From VRUE01 sp963762205 (GTDB lineage: Bacteria > Actinomycetota > Thermoleophilia > Solirubrobacterales > 70-9), in the NCBI GenBank assembly GCA_963762205.1, contig CAVXJZ010000001.1, positions 1 to 64,000 of the forward strand: DNA of 64,000 nt, in the 5' to 3' direction. Below, piece by piece: positions 41,016 through 49,558 of this stretch. A model generated the notes under the pieces. It searched no databases, had not been told where the DNA came from, and was given only the letters and a program-made list of their open reading frames with translations. Positions within the stretch are counted from its first letter, which is position 1. Each line of letters begins with the position of its first letter. The translations under genes and the position numbers were made by a program.

Positions 41016-42870
41016 ATGGGGCCCGGCATCGACGGGCTGCCGGCGGCTGAGCGCGAGGTCGACGTCTCCGGGCCGGTCGCCGAGTTCCTCGGCTCGGTCT
41101 CGCCGCGGGTGCTGAACCGGCTCAGGCTCGGTCTGCGCGCCTTCGAGTGGCTGCCCTTCCCGTGGCGGTTCAGCCGCCTCGACGAGAAGGCCCGCGCCGA
41201 GTTCCTGCGCCGCATGGAGGGCTCGAGCTTCCGCCTTCACCACGAGCTGCTGCTGATGGCGAAGGTCTTCTCGACCCTCGGCTACTCGGTCGACCCCGAG
41301 GTGGAGAGGCGGATCGGGGTCGAGATCTCCTGCCGCCTCGCGGACGGCACGCTGCCGGAGCCGGCCGGACCGCTCGGTGAGACGACACCGCGGGGCGAGG
41401 GCGAGGAATGCGACGTCGGCGATCGTCGGCTCGGGCGCCGGCGGAGCGCGCCGCGGCGGCGGCCCTCGCCGAGGCGGGGCTGGACGTGCTCGTGCTCGAG
41501 GCCGGCGGCCACTACGACCGGGACAGCTATCCCGGAGGGCCGCCTCGACGCGATCGCCGACGCTCTACCGCGACGCCGGCCTGACGATCGCCGAGGGAAA
41601 CCCGCCGATCCCGGTGCCGGTGGCGAGGATGGTCGGCGGCACCACGGTGATCAACTCGGGGACCTGCTTCCGCGCCCCGACGGAGGTCCTCGACGAGTGG
41701 CGCGACGAGCACGGCGTCGGCTGGGCCCACGACCTCGATCCCTACTTCGTCGAGGCCGAGGAGTTCCTGCGGGTGACGCCGCTGGACCCGGAGCGCATGG
41801 GGCGCAACGGGCAGCTGGCGATGGAGGGGGCGGCGGCGATCGGCGCCTCGGGCGGGCCGATCTCCCGCAACGCCGGCAACTGCGTCCAGTGCAGCTCCTG
41901 TCCCTACGGCTGCGAGATCGACGCCAAGCGGGGCATGCACGTCAGCTACCTTCCTCGGGCGGTCGCCGCCGGGGCGCGCGTCCGCGCCGGGGTCGAGGCG
42001 CGCCGCCTGCGGGTCGAGGACGGCCGCGCCGTCGGCGTCGAGTGCCTTGCCGGGCGCGGCGACGGGGCCGGCGGCTCGCGGCGCCCCTACACGGTGCGCG
42101 CCAGACGAGCGACGATCGTCGCCGGCGGCGCCTTCGGCACGCCCGAGCTGCTGATCCGCTCCGGGCTGGGCGGGCCTCAGGTCGGCCGCAACCTGCACAT
42201 CCACCCCGCCTGCTGGGTGGGCGCCCGCTACGAGGAGGACGTCCGGGGCTGGGAAGGGGTGATGCAGAGCTACTACGTCGATGAGTGGGAGTCGGAGCGG
42301 ATCCTGCTCGAGGCGACCTTCACCCCGCTCGCCTTCGGCGGCGCCTGGCTGCCGGGCACCGGGCGCCGGCACCAGGAATCGATGCTGGACTTCGGCCACA
42401 TCTCCTCGATCGGCGTCCAGCTGGCGGACCGCTCCCGCGGCCGGGTGGGGACCCTGGGCGACGGCTCGCTGAAGGCCGGCTACAGGCTGACCGAGGACGA
42501 CGCGCGCCGCCTCGTCTTCGGCATAGCGCGGGCCGCCGAGATCCATTTCGCCGCCGGCGCAGGCGAGGTCTACCCGAACATCGCGCGGGCGGGCGTCCTG
42601 CGCCCGGGCGACCTCGCCGAGTTCGAGGCGACGCGGTTCAGGCCCTCCGAGCTGCGGCTCGAGGCATTCCACCCGATGGGCACGGCGAGGATCTCAGCCG
42701 AGGAAGGGGCCGGGGTCTGCGACGAGCGCGGAGCGGTCCGCGGCGTCGAGGGCCTCTACGTCGCCGACGCGTCGCTCTTTCCCTCGGCGGTGCGGGTCAA
42801 CCCGATGATGACCGTGATCGCCTTCTCCAAGCAGGTGGCGGCCGGAATCGCGGAGCGAGCCGCCGTTTGA
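41016..42870 (+). CDS. GMC-family FAD oxidoreductase, four frame breaks
   Basis: Glucose-methanol-choline oxidoreductase with an N-terminal helical domain like gluconate dehydrogenase subunit 3 (about 120 residues), then the FAD motif AIVGSGAGGA, ARMVGGTTVINSGTCFRAP, a cysteine-rich CVQCSSCPYGCEIDAKRGMHVSYLPRA block, and the C-terminal FHPMGTARI...VNPMMTVIAFSKQVAAG active-site region. It resembles long-chain alcohol or sterol oxidases. Four single-base removals (about 41418, 41449, 41534 and 41562) are needed within 150 bases. The frame also continues upstream to 40956 with family-like residues but no start codon, so the true start is unsure. Confidence 0.75.
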
Positions 42871-42883
42871 GCGGCCCGCCCGG

Positions 42884-43527
42884 TCAGGCGGGCGGCGGCT
42901 GTTGCTGCCCCGGCGGAGGGGGCGGCTGCGGGGGTGCCGGCGGCTGTTGCTGCGGGGGTGCCGGCGGCTGTTGCTGCGGGGGGTCGGATGGCGGTTGCTG
43001 GGCCGGCGGCGGTGGAGGCGGCGCCTGCTGCTGCGGGGGCTGGTGCGCCGGTCGGATCGGAGAGCCGGTCCGCCGCGCCGCCGAAGGAGACACCCTCCTC
43101 CTGCATCGTCATGTAGCCGCCGATCGTCAGCGCGATCAGCGAGACCAGGCCGAGCCAGAGGCCGAATTCCCGGTTGAGGTCCAATTCCGGCCTGGTTTCG
43201 CCGAAGCCGGGGGAGCCCGGCGGGCTGATGATGTAGATGACCAGGATGATCGTCGCCGATCCCGCCGAGCACGGTCGCGAACACGCTGAGAGAGATCGGG
43301 AGGCGCTCAGAGCCGCTGCCGAAGACGGCCAGCTCCATGCCGGCGAACGCCGCCAGGACGAGGATGATGTTGAACCAGTCTCCGAAGGCGTCGAAGGCGT
43401 CGAAGCCGTTGACATCCACCCCGGCTGGGACATCTAATCCGTACCACGCGAAGAGGAACATGGTCAGGAACAGCACCAGCCCGCCGATGCCGGCGACCTG
43501 CTCGCCTGGGGATGGACGTTCGGTCAT
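42884..43527 (-). CDS. Four-helix membrane protein with Pro/Gln-rich tail, two frame breaks
   Basis: About 213 aa: four hydrophobic segments in the first 145 residues (GLVLFLTMFLFAWYGL, WFNIILVLAAFAGMEL, an IILVIYII helix and FGLWLGLVSLIALTIGGY), then a low-complexity tail of about 55 residues made of QQQPPAPP-type repeats. Removing one base at about 43257 and one at about 43055 gives this single frame; other frames yield an Ala-rich tail instead. The ATG at 43525-43527 has a good AGGAGGAG ribosome-binding site. No function is assigned; Pro-rich tails often mediate protein contacts. Confidence 0.68.
42930..42977 (+). repeat. Two perfect tandem copies of a 24-base unit
   Basis: Direct repeat with unit GGGGGTGCCGGCGGCTGTTG plus CTGC, encoding the QQQPPAPP repeats of the minus-strand membrane protein. 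Confidence 0.8.
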
Positions 43528-43560
43528 GCGATCTCCTCCTGAATAGGGGTTTGGCTGACA

Positions 43561-44409
43561 CTACACCCGCGCCCGGGCGGCGGCGAGGGTGTTGACGAGA
43601 AGCATCGCGACGGTCATCGGGCCGACCCCGCCGGGCACCGGCGTGAGCGCGGCGGCGACCTCGGCGACGGCCTCCTGGTCGACGTCTCCGCAGACGCCGT
43701 CCTCGCCGCGGTTCATGCCGACGTCGATGACGATGGCGCCCGGCTTGACTGCGTCGGCGCCGAGCAGCCGCGGCACCCCGACTGCGGCGACGAGGACGTC
43801 CGCCCGGCTGCAGACCGCGGCCAGGTCCCGAGTCCGCGAATGGCAGACCGTGACCGTCGCGTTCGCCGCCAGCAGCAGCCGCGCGACGGGGACGCCGACC
43901 AGCCTCGAGCGGCCGACGACGACGGCCTCGGCCCCCTCCAGATCGACGCCCTCGTGGCGCAGCAGCTCCATGACGCCGGCCGGCGTGCAGGACACCAGCC
44001 CCGGCATCCCCTGCGCGAGCAGGCCGGCGTTGACCGGGGTGAGGCCGTCGACGTCCTTGCCCGGGTCGATCGCGGCGACCACCCGGTCCGGGTCGATCTG
44101 CTCCGGCACCGGCAGCTGCACGAGGATCCCGTCGACGTCCTCGTCCTCGCCGAGCGCGGCGACCAGCTCCAGCAGCTCCGCCTCGGTCGTCTCGCCGCCG
44201 AGGCCGTGGTGGACCGAGCCCATCCCGGCCTCCTTGCAGGCCCTGTGCTTGTTGGCGACGTAGATCTCCGAAGCGGGGTCGTCGCCGACGATCACCGTCG
44301 CCAGCCTGGGCGCGCGGCCGTGCTCGGCGGCGAATTCGGCGACCTCGGAGGCGACCCGGGCGCGCACCTCGGCGGCGACCGCCTTGCCGTCGATCAGCCT
44401 TGCCGCCAC
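43561..44409 (-). CDS. folD: Methylenetetrahydrofolate dehydrogenase/cyclohydrolase
   Basis: Bifunctional one-carbon enzyme interconverting 5,10-methylene- and 10-formyl-tetrahydrofolate with NADP. The 282-aa protein has YVANKHRACKEAGM with the catalytic Lys, VQLPVPEQIDPDRVVAAIDPGKDVDGLTPVN, VVGRSRLVGVPVARLLL for the cofactor, and the C-terminal PVPGGVGPMTVAMLLVNT. GTG start at 44407-44409 with an upstream GGAGG. It follows pcrA on the same strand. Confidence 0.96.
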   Translation of the reverse strand: MAARLIDGKAVAAEVRARVASEVAEFAAEHGRAPRLATVIVGDDPASEIYVANKHRACKEAGMGSVHHGLGGETTEAELLELVAALGEDEDVDGILVQLPVPEQIDPDRVVAAIDPGKDVDGLTPVNAGLLAQGMPGLVSCTPAGVMELLRHEGVDLEGAEAVVVGRSRLVGVPVARLLLAANATVTVCHSRTRDLAAVCSRADVLVAAVGVPRLLGADAVKPGAIVIDVGMNRGEDGVCGDVDQEAVAEVAAALTPVPGGVGPMTVAMLLVNTLAAARARV

Positions 44410-44433
44410 TGGCCCGCCACCTCCGGCATCCGC

Positions 44434-46695
44434 CTACCGCCTCCGAATCGGCGCGTAATCGGCCATCAGCTTGCGCTCGGTCCCATCGCCGGCGAAGCGC
44501 ACGACGACGACCCCACCGGGCTCGACGCCGGTGACGACACCCTCGCCGAAGCTCGCGTGGACGACGTCGTCGCCGGTCCGCAGCTCCAGGGTCGGGCCAG
44601 GGTCGACCGGGGTCGCCGCCCCCGAGGCGGCCGCGGCCTGCCAGCCGCCGGCGCCGCCGGTCGAGCCGCCATGGCGCTCGGTCAGCTCGGCCGGGAGCTC
44701 GTCGACGAAGCGCGACGGCATGTTCCGCTCCGCCCGCCCGAACAGGCGGCGCTCCCTTGCCCAGGTCATGTAGAGGCGCTTCCGCGCCCTGGTGATGCCG
44801 ACGTAGCAGAGGCGCCGCTCCTCCTCCTCGCCCCCCTCTTCGAGGGCCCGCATGTGGGGGAAGGAGCCCTCCTCGCAGCCGACCACGAAGACCGTGTCGT
44901 ACTCGAGCCCCTTTGCGTTGTGGAGGGTCATCAGCGTGATCAGCGACTCGTCGGGGCGCAGGCCGTCCTGCTCGGTGTAGAGCGAGATCTGCTGCAGGAA
45001 CTCCTCCAGCGGCGGCACCTCGCCGGCCCCCTCGAGCTCCCTGTTCGCGTCGAACTCGGCGGCCACTCCGACCAGCTCCTCGAGGTTCTCGACCCGGCCT
45101 TCCGCCTCGACCGTGCGCTCGGCCTCGAGCGCCTCCAGGTAGCCGGTCTCGCTCAGAGCCGCCTGCAGCAGCTCGGCGACCGGCGCGCCGGTCGCCGCCT
45201 TTTCGATCAGGCCCTCGATCGTCTCGTGGAAGCGCGCGATCGCCTTCAGCGCCGCGGCGCCCAGCCCCGGTACCTCCTCGACCCGCCCGACGACCTCCCA
45301 GATCGGCAGTCCGGTCGTGTTGGCGTGTGAGGCGAGCCGCCCCTGGGTGGTGTTGCCGATCCCCCGCCGCGGGGAGTTGACGACGCGGCCGAAGGAGACC
45401 TGATCGGAGGGGTTGACGAGCAGGCTCAGGTACGCGACAGCGTCCTTGATCTCCGCCCGCTCGTAGAACTTGGTGCCGCCGATCACCTGGTAGGGGAGCT
45501 CGAAGCGGACGAGCGTGTCCTCGAGCACGCGGCTCATCGCGTTGGTCCGGTAGAAGACGGCGACATCCTCGCGTCGCACCCCGTCCTCCTCGCCGAGCCG
45601 CTGGATCTCGCCGGCGACCCAGCGGGCCTCCTCGTGCTCGTCGCCGACCTCGACCAACTGCACCGGCTCGCCGCCGGCGATCTCGGTCCAGAGCTTCTTC
45701 TCGCGCCGTTCCCGGTTACGGGCGACGACCGCGTTGGCCGCCGAGAGGATCGTCTGGGTCGAGCGGTAGTTCTGCTCGAGCTTGACCACCTCCGCCTCCG
45801 GGAAGTCGCGCTCGAAGTCGAGGATGTTGCGGATGTCCGCGTGCCGGAAGCCGTAGACGGACTGGTCCTCGTCGCCGACCACCATCAGGTTGCCGTGCTC
45901 CGCGCAGAGCAGCTGCAGGAGCCTGTACTGGGCGTGGTTCGTGTCCTGGTACTCGTCGACGAGGACGTGGCGGAACGTGCGCCGCCAGCGCTCGCGGACC
46001 TCCTCGAAGAGCTCCATCGCGTTCACGGTGCGGACCAGGAGGTCGTCGAAGTCCATTGCGTTCGCGGCCAGCATGCGCTTCTCGTAGAGCGCGTAGGCCT
46101 CCGCCGCGGTCTCCTCGAAGACGCTGTCCTGGGCCTCGGAGTAGGCGGCCGCGTCGACGAGCCTGTTCTTGGCGCCCGAGATCTGGGCGCGGATCGCCCG
46201 CGGGGGGTAGCGCTTCGGGTCGATGCCGAGCTCGGTCAGGCAGCGTTTGAGCATTCGCAGCGAGTCGGACTCGTCGTAGATCGTGAAGCCGCGCGAGTAG
46301 CCGAGGCGCTCGGCGTCGGCGCGCAGCATGCGCGCGCAGGCGGAGTGGAAGGTGGTCACCCACATCGCCCGGGCGGAGCGACCGACGAGCGCTTCCACCC
46401 GCTCGCGCATCTCGGACGCGGCCTTGTTGGTGAAGGTGATCGCGAGGATCTCACCCGGGCGGGCGCGCTCGGTGGCGAGCAGGTGGGCGATCCTGTGGGT
46501 GAGGACGCGGGTCTTGCCGGAGCCTGCCCCGGCGAGCACCAACAGCGGACCCTCGCCGTGGCGGACCGCCTCGCGCTGGGGGTCGTTCAGCTCGGCGAGC
46601 AGCCGCTCGGCGCGGTCCGCGCCGGCCTCGGTGGGCGCGCCCGCGTGCTCGGAGGCGCCGTCCGGAGGGGTCTCGAACTCAGTCTGGAGGGCCAC
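44434..46695 (-). CDS. pcrA: UvrD/PcrA-type ATP-dependent DNA helicase
   Basis: Superfamily 1A 3'-5' helicase for repair and replication-conflict removal. The 753-aa sequence has Q-motif LNDPQREAV, Walker A GAGSGKT at 56-62, the Walker B DEYQDTN, GDEDQSVYGFRHAD, motif IV-VI (NYRSTQTI, TLHNAKGLEYDTVFVVG, LCYVGITRARKRLYM), and the C-terminal Tudor-like fold (VVHASFGEGVVTGVEPGG) typical of PcrA/UvrD. GTG start at 46695 lies 6 bases after TATGCT. Confidence 0.95.
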   Translation of the reverse strand: MALQTEFETPPDGASEHAGAPTEAGADRAERLLAELNDPQREAVRHGEGPLLVLAGAGSGKTRVLTHRIAHLLATERARPGEILAITFTNKAASEMRERVEALVGRSARAMWVTTFHSACARMLRADAERLGYSRGFTIYDESDSLRMLKRCLTELGIDPKRYPPRAIRAQISGAKNRLVDAAAYSEAQDSVFEETAAEAYALYEKRMLAANAMDFDDLLVRTVNAMELFEEVRERWRRTFRHVLVDEYQDTNHAQYRLLQLLCAEHGNLMVVGDEDQSVYGFRHADIRNILDFERDFPEAEVVKLEQNYRSTQTILSAANAVVARNRERREKKLWTEIAGGEPVQLVEVGDEHEEARWVAGEIQRLGEEDGVRREDVAVFYRTNAMSRVLEDTLVRFELPYQVIGGTKFYERAEIKDAVAYLSLLVNPSDQVSFGRVVNSPRRGIGNTTQGRLASHANTTGLPIWEVVGRVEEVPGLGAAALKAIARFHETIEGLIEKAATGAPVAELLQAALSETGYLEALEAERTVEAEGRVENLEELVGVAAEFDANRELEGAGEVPPLEEFLQQISLYTEQDGLRPDESLITLMTLHNAKGLEYDTVFVVGCEEGSFPHMRALEEGGEEEERRLCYVGITRARKRLYMTWARERRLFGRAERNMPSRFVDELPAELTERHGGSTGGAGGWQAAAASGAATPVDPGPTLELRTGDDVVHASFGEGVVTGVEPGGVVVVRFAGDGTERKLMADYAPIRRR

Positions 46696-46701
46696 CCGCC
46701 G

Positions 46702-46707
46702 AGCATA
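46702..46707 (-). promoter_or_regulatory. -10 hexamer of pcrA
   Basis: TATGCT, 6 bases before the GTG start. Confidence 0.45.
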
Positions 46708-46740
46708 GCCAGGCGCGCGGCGGGGTCGCGGCGGCCGGCG

Positions 46741-47472
46741 TCAGCCGCCCGCCGACGAGCGGCCGGTGCGCCTGCGCAGCTCGGACCCCTCGTCCTCGGC
46801 CTCCCCCGCCCCGCCGTCGAGCTCCGCCAGCCGCCGCTCGACCTCGGCGATCCGCGCCGAGAGGGCCTTGATCGCATCGGCGATCGGGTCGGGAAGGTGT
46901 ATCCAGTCGGCGTCGGGCCCCTGAACGCGGCGACCCTCGACCCTGACCGGGTGCCCGGGATTGCCGACCACGGTCGAGCTCGGCGGCACGTCCTCGACGA
47001 CGACCGTGTTGGCGCCGATCTTGGCGCCGTCGCCGACGGCGATCGGGCCGAGCAGCTTGGCGCCGGAGCCGACGGTGACGTTGTCGCCCAGGGTCGGGTG
47101 GCGCTTGCCGCGCTGGAAGCCGGTGCCGCCCAGGGTCACGCCCTGGTAGAGCGTCACCCGCTCGCCGATCTCGGCGGTCTCGCCGATCACGACCCCGGAG
47201 CCGTGGTCGATGAAGAACTCGCCGCCGATCCGCGCCGCCGGGTGGATCTCGACCCCGGTCACCGAGCGCGCCAGGTAGGCGATCACCCGCGGCGCCATCG
47301 GCACACCCGCCGCCCGCAGGGCGTGCGCGACCCGGTGCGCGAGCAGCGCCTGGACACCGGCCCAGCTGAAGAGGATCTCGACCGTCGAGACCCCCTGCGC
47401 GGCGGGATCGCGGTCGCGCGCGGCGGCCACGTCGGCCTTGATCTCGTGGAGGACCCGGGCGAGGGCGTTCAT
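46741..47472 (-). CDS. cysE: Serine O-acetyltransferase
   Basis: Makes O-acetylserine for cysteine synthesis; left-handed beta-helix acyltransferase. The 243-aa protein has an N-terminal helical part (SWAGVQALLAHRVAHALRAAGVPMAPRV), the hexapeptide region with IHPAARIGGEFFIDHGSGVVIGETAEIG containing the catalytic His/Asp pair, and GAKLLGPIAVGDGAKIGANTVV. Its ATG overlaps the cysK stop (ATGA), so stoichiometric synthesis with CysK, its partner in the cysteine synthase complex, is likely. The C-terminal 60 residues are charged and extended. Confidence 0.95.
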   Translation of the reverse strand: MNALARVLHEIKADVAAARDRDPAAQGVSTVEILFSWAGVQALLAHRVAHALRAAGVPMAPRVIAYLARSVTGVEIHPAARIGGEFFIDHGSGVVIGETAEIGERVTLYQGVTLGGTGFQRGKRHPTLGDNVTVGSGAKLLGPIAVGDGAKIGANTVVVEDVPPSSTVVGNPGHPVRVEGRRVQGPDADWIHLPDPIADAIKALSARIAEVERRLAELDGGAGEAEDEGSELRRRTGRSSAGG

Positions 47473-48392
47473 GGTGCGAAGAAGGGTAGGGACATGTAGC
47501 GCTCGCCCGAGTCGCAGACGATCGTCACCACCCTCTTGCCCGCCATCTCCGGGCGCGCCGCCACCTCGAGCGCGGCCCTGATGTTGGCGCCCGCCGAGAT
47601 CCCCGCGAGGATGCCCTCGCGCCGGGCGACCAGGCGCGCCGTCTCCAGGGCCTCCTCGTCGCCGACGGAGATCGTCTCGTCGATCACGTCGCGGTTGAGG
47701 ACCTCGGGAACGAAGCCGGCGCCGATCCCCTGGATCTTGTGCGGCCCGGCCGCGCCGCCGCTCAGCACCGGGGACGCGGCCGGCTCGACCGCGACGACCA
47801 GCGCCTCGGGGGCGCGCTCTCTCAGCATCCTCCCCACCCCGGTGATCGTCCCCCCCGTGCCGACGCCGGCGACGAAGGCGCCCACCTCGCCGTCGGCGTC
47901 GCGCCAGATCTCCTCGGCCGTCGTGCGCCGGTGGACCTCGGGGTTCGCCGGGTTCGAGAACTGCTGGGGCATGAAGGCCCGGCGCTGCTCGCGGATCTCC
48001 TCGGCGAGCTCGACCGCCTCGGTCATCCCGCCCAGCGACGGCGTCTCGCGGACCTCGGCCCCGTAGGAGCGCAGCAGCTTGGCGCGCTCCCGGCTCATGC
48101 CCTCGGGCAGGGTGAGGATCAGCTCGTAGCCGCGGGCCGCGCAGACCATCGCCAGGGCGATCCCGGTGTTGCCGCTGGTCGGCTCGACGATCACCGAGCG
48201 GCCGGGCCTGACGAGCCCCTCCTCCTCGGCGGCGTCGATCATCGCCACCCCGATCCGGTCCTTGACCGAGCCGCCGGGGTTGAAGTACTCCAGCTTGACG
48301 CAGACCTCGGCGCCCAGTCCCTCGCCGAGCCGGCGCAGCGCGACCATCGGCGTCTCGCCGACCACCGCGGAGGCCTCGGCGCCGATCCTCAT
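47469..48392 (-). CDS. cysK: Cysteine synthase (O-acetylserine sulfhydrylase)
   Basis: PLP enzyme (fold type II) that makes cysteine from O-acetylserine and sulfide. The 307-aa protein has the PLP lysine in FNPGGSVKDRIGVAMI, the substrate loop EPTSGNTGIALAMV, the phosphate-binding GVGTGGTITGVGRML, and ends CDSGERYMSLPFF. The start at 48390-48392 overlaps the stop of the Rrf2 gene as TGATG. In other bacteria CysK can act as co-repressor with the Rrf2 protein CymR, which fits this operon. Confidence 0.96.
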   Translation of the reverse strand: MRIGAEASAVVGETPMVALRRLGEGLGAEVCVKLEYFNPGGSVKDRIGVAMIDAAEEEGLVRPGRSVIVEPTSGNTGIALAMVCAARGYELILTLPEGMSRERAKLLRSYGAEVRETPSLGGMTEAVELAEEIREQRRAFMPQQFSNPANPEVHRRTTAEEIWRDADGEVGAFVAGVGTGGTITGVGRMLRERAPEALVVAVEPAASPVLSGGAAGPHKIQGIGAGFVPEVLNRDVIDETISVGDEEALETARLVARREGILAGISAGANIRAALEVAARPEMAGKRVVTIVCDSGERYMSLPFFAP

Positions 48393-48790
48393 CAGATGAA
48401 GTACATCCCGGAGCCGGCCTCGGCGGCCTCGCGGCGGGCGACTTCGGCGATCGTCGTCTGGCCGAAGACCTTGCGCAGGGCGGTGACGCCCTCGCCCCAG
48501 ATGCCGCCGGCCTCGTCGGCTTCCTGGCCGACCTTGCCGTCGAGCGTCTGCACGACCTCGAGCACCGTGATCTCGTCGGCGGGGCGCGACAGCGTGTAGC
48601 CCCCCTTCATCCCCCTGTGGCTGGTCAGCAGGCCCCCGCGCCTCAGGGTCGAGAACAGCTGCTCGAGGAACTGCTCGGGGATCTTGCGGCGCTCGGCCAG
48701 CTCCTTGATCGGCACCGGCCGGTCGCCCGAGCGAGCGAGCTCCGCCATCGCGACGACCGCGTAACGGGACTTCGAGGTGATCGAGATCAC
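48392..48790 (-). CDS. Rrf2-family regulator of cysteine synthesis (CymR-like)
   Basis: A 132-aa winged-helix repressor: SITSKSRYAVVAMAELARSG, EQFLEQLFSTLRRGGLLTSHRGMKGGYTLSRPADEITVLEVVQTLDG. It has no cysteine at all, so unlike IscR or NsrR it cannot hold an Fe-S cluster, which matches CymR-type cysteine regulators. It leads a tightly coupled operon with cysK and cysE. The GTG at 48788-48790 has an AAAGGA ribosome-binding site, so this operon is not leaderless. Confidence 0.9.
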   Translation of the reverse strand: MISITSKSRYAVVAMAELARSGDRPVPIKELAERRKIPEQFLEQLFSTLRRGGLLTSHRGMKGGYTLSRPADEITVLEVVQTLDGKVGQEADEAGGIWGEGVTALRKVFGQTTIAEVARREAAEAGSGMYFI

Positions 48791-48827
48791 CTGTCCTTTC
48801 TACCGCACCCTGCGGACCCGGCTCGGT

Positions 48828-48833
48828 TAGGAT
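48828..48833 (+). promoter_or_regulatory. -10 hexamer of the NarL-type regulator gene
   Basis: TAGGAT, 5 bases before the GTG at 48839; divergent from the rrf2-cysK-cysE operon. Confidence 0.45.
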
Positions 48834-48838
48834 CGCCG

Positions 48839-49522
48839 GTGAGGGCCCCGACCCCGTCGGAGCCCTTCCAGGCCTCGAAACCGCGACCGAACGGAGCCGT
48901 CCTGAGCGAGCGCCCACACTGCTTGGTGATCGACGGCCACCCGCTCGTGCGCCTCGGGGTGCGCAACGCGTTGCGGGGAGGCTTCGAGGTCGACGAGATG
49001 GCGAGCCGCAGCGAGGCCGTCGACCTGGTCCGCGACGTCGGCAGCTTCGACGTCGCGATCGTCGACATGCGGCGTGGTGGGGTCGATCACGAGGCGGCGC
49101 TCGACGGCGCGGCGGCGATCCGCGCCCTGCGCAAAGCCGAGCCCGGCCTCGGGATCGTCGCCCACGGCGAGCGCCCCGAACGCCATCTGGCGAACGCGGC
49201 CCTGCAGGCGGGGGCCAGCGCCTACGTGGCCCGCACCGCGGCGGCGGAGTTGCTCGCCCGCGCGGTCAGGGCGGTGCTGGCCCAGGAAAGCTTCGTCGAC
49301 CCGGCCGTGCCCCCGCCCGGCAGCCGCGGCAAGCTGACCCGCCGCCAGCGGGAAATCCTCCAACTCCTCGCCAACGGCGAATCGACCACGGTGGCGGCCC
49401 GCGAACTCGGCCTCAGCGAGGAAACCGTGAAGACCCACACCAGGAACGCGCTGGGCCGCCTCGGGGCCCGCAACCGGACGCACGCCGTGGCGATCGCCCT
49501 GCGCGAGTCGCTGGTCGAATAG
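48839..49522 (+). CDS. NarL/LuxR-type response regulator
   Basis: A 227-aa regulator with an N-terminal receiver domain (CLVIDGHPLVRLGVRNAL, phospho-acceptor Asp in VAIVDMR, then GASAYVARTAAAELLARAVRAVLA) and a C-terminal LuxR HTH (KLTRRQREILQLLANGESTTVAARELGLSEETVKTHTRNALGRLGARNRTHAVAIAL). The usual Asp-Asp acidic pair at the start is reduced to a single Asp (VIDGH), so phosphorylation may be weak or absent. No sensor kinase is nearby. It converges with another LuxR-HTH protein. Confidence 0.88.
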   Translation: MRAPTPSEPFQASKPRPNGAVLSERPHCLVIDGHPLVRLGVRNALRGGFEVDEMASRSEAVDLVRDVGSFDVAIVDMRRGGVDHEAALDGAAAIRALRKAEPGLGIVAHGERPERHLANAALQAGASAYVARTAAAELLARAVRAVLAQESFVDPAVPPPGSRGKLTRRQREILQLLANGESTTVAARELGLSEETVKTHTRNALGRLGARNRTHAVAIALRESLVE

Positions 49523-49558
49523 CCGCTCGGCGAGTTCCGGAGCGCGAGGCGAAGGCGC

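Noticed and set aside
42930..42977. Tandem 24-base repeat as a CRISPR array or VNTR locus
   Set aside because: Two adjacent copies with no spacers, in phase with a Pro/Gln-rich protein tail.
4342..43257. Programmed +1 frameshifting as the explanation of the broken genes
   Set aside because: No common slippery codon, no stop codon at the shift sites, no stimulatory structure, and four sites crowd into 150 bases of one gene. Insertion errors are simpler, though the uniform direction is recorded as a finding.
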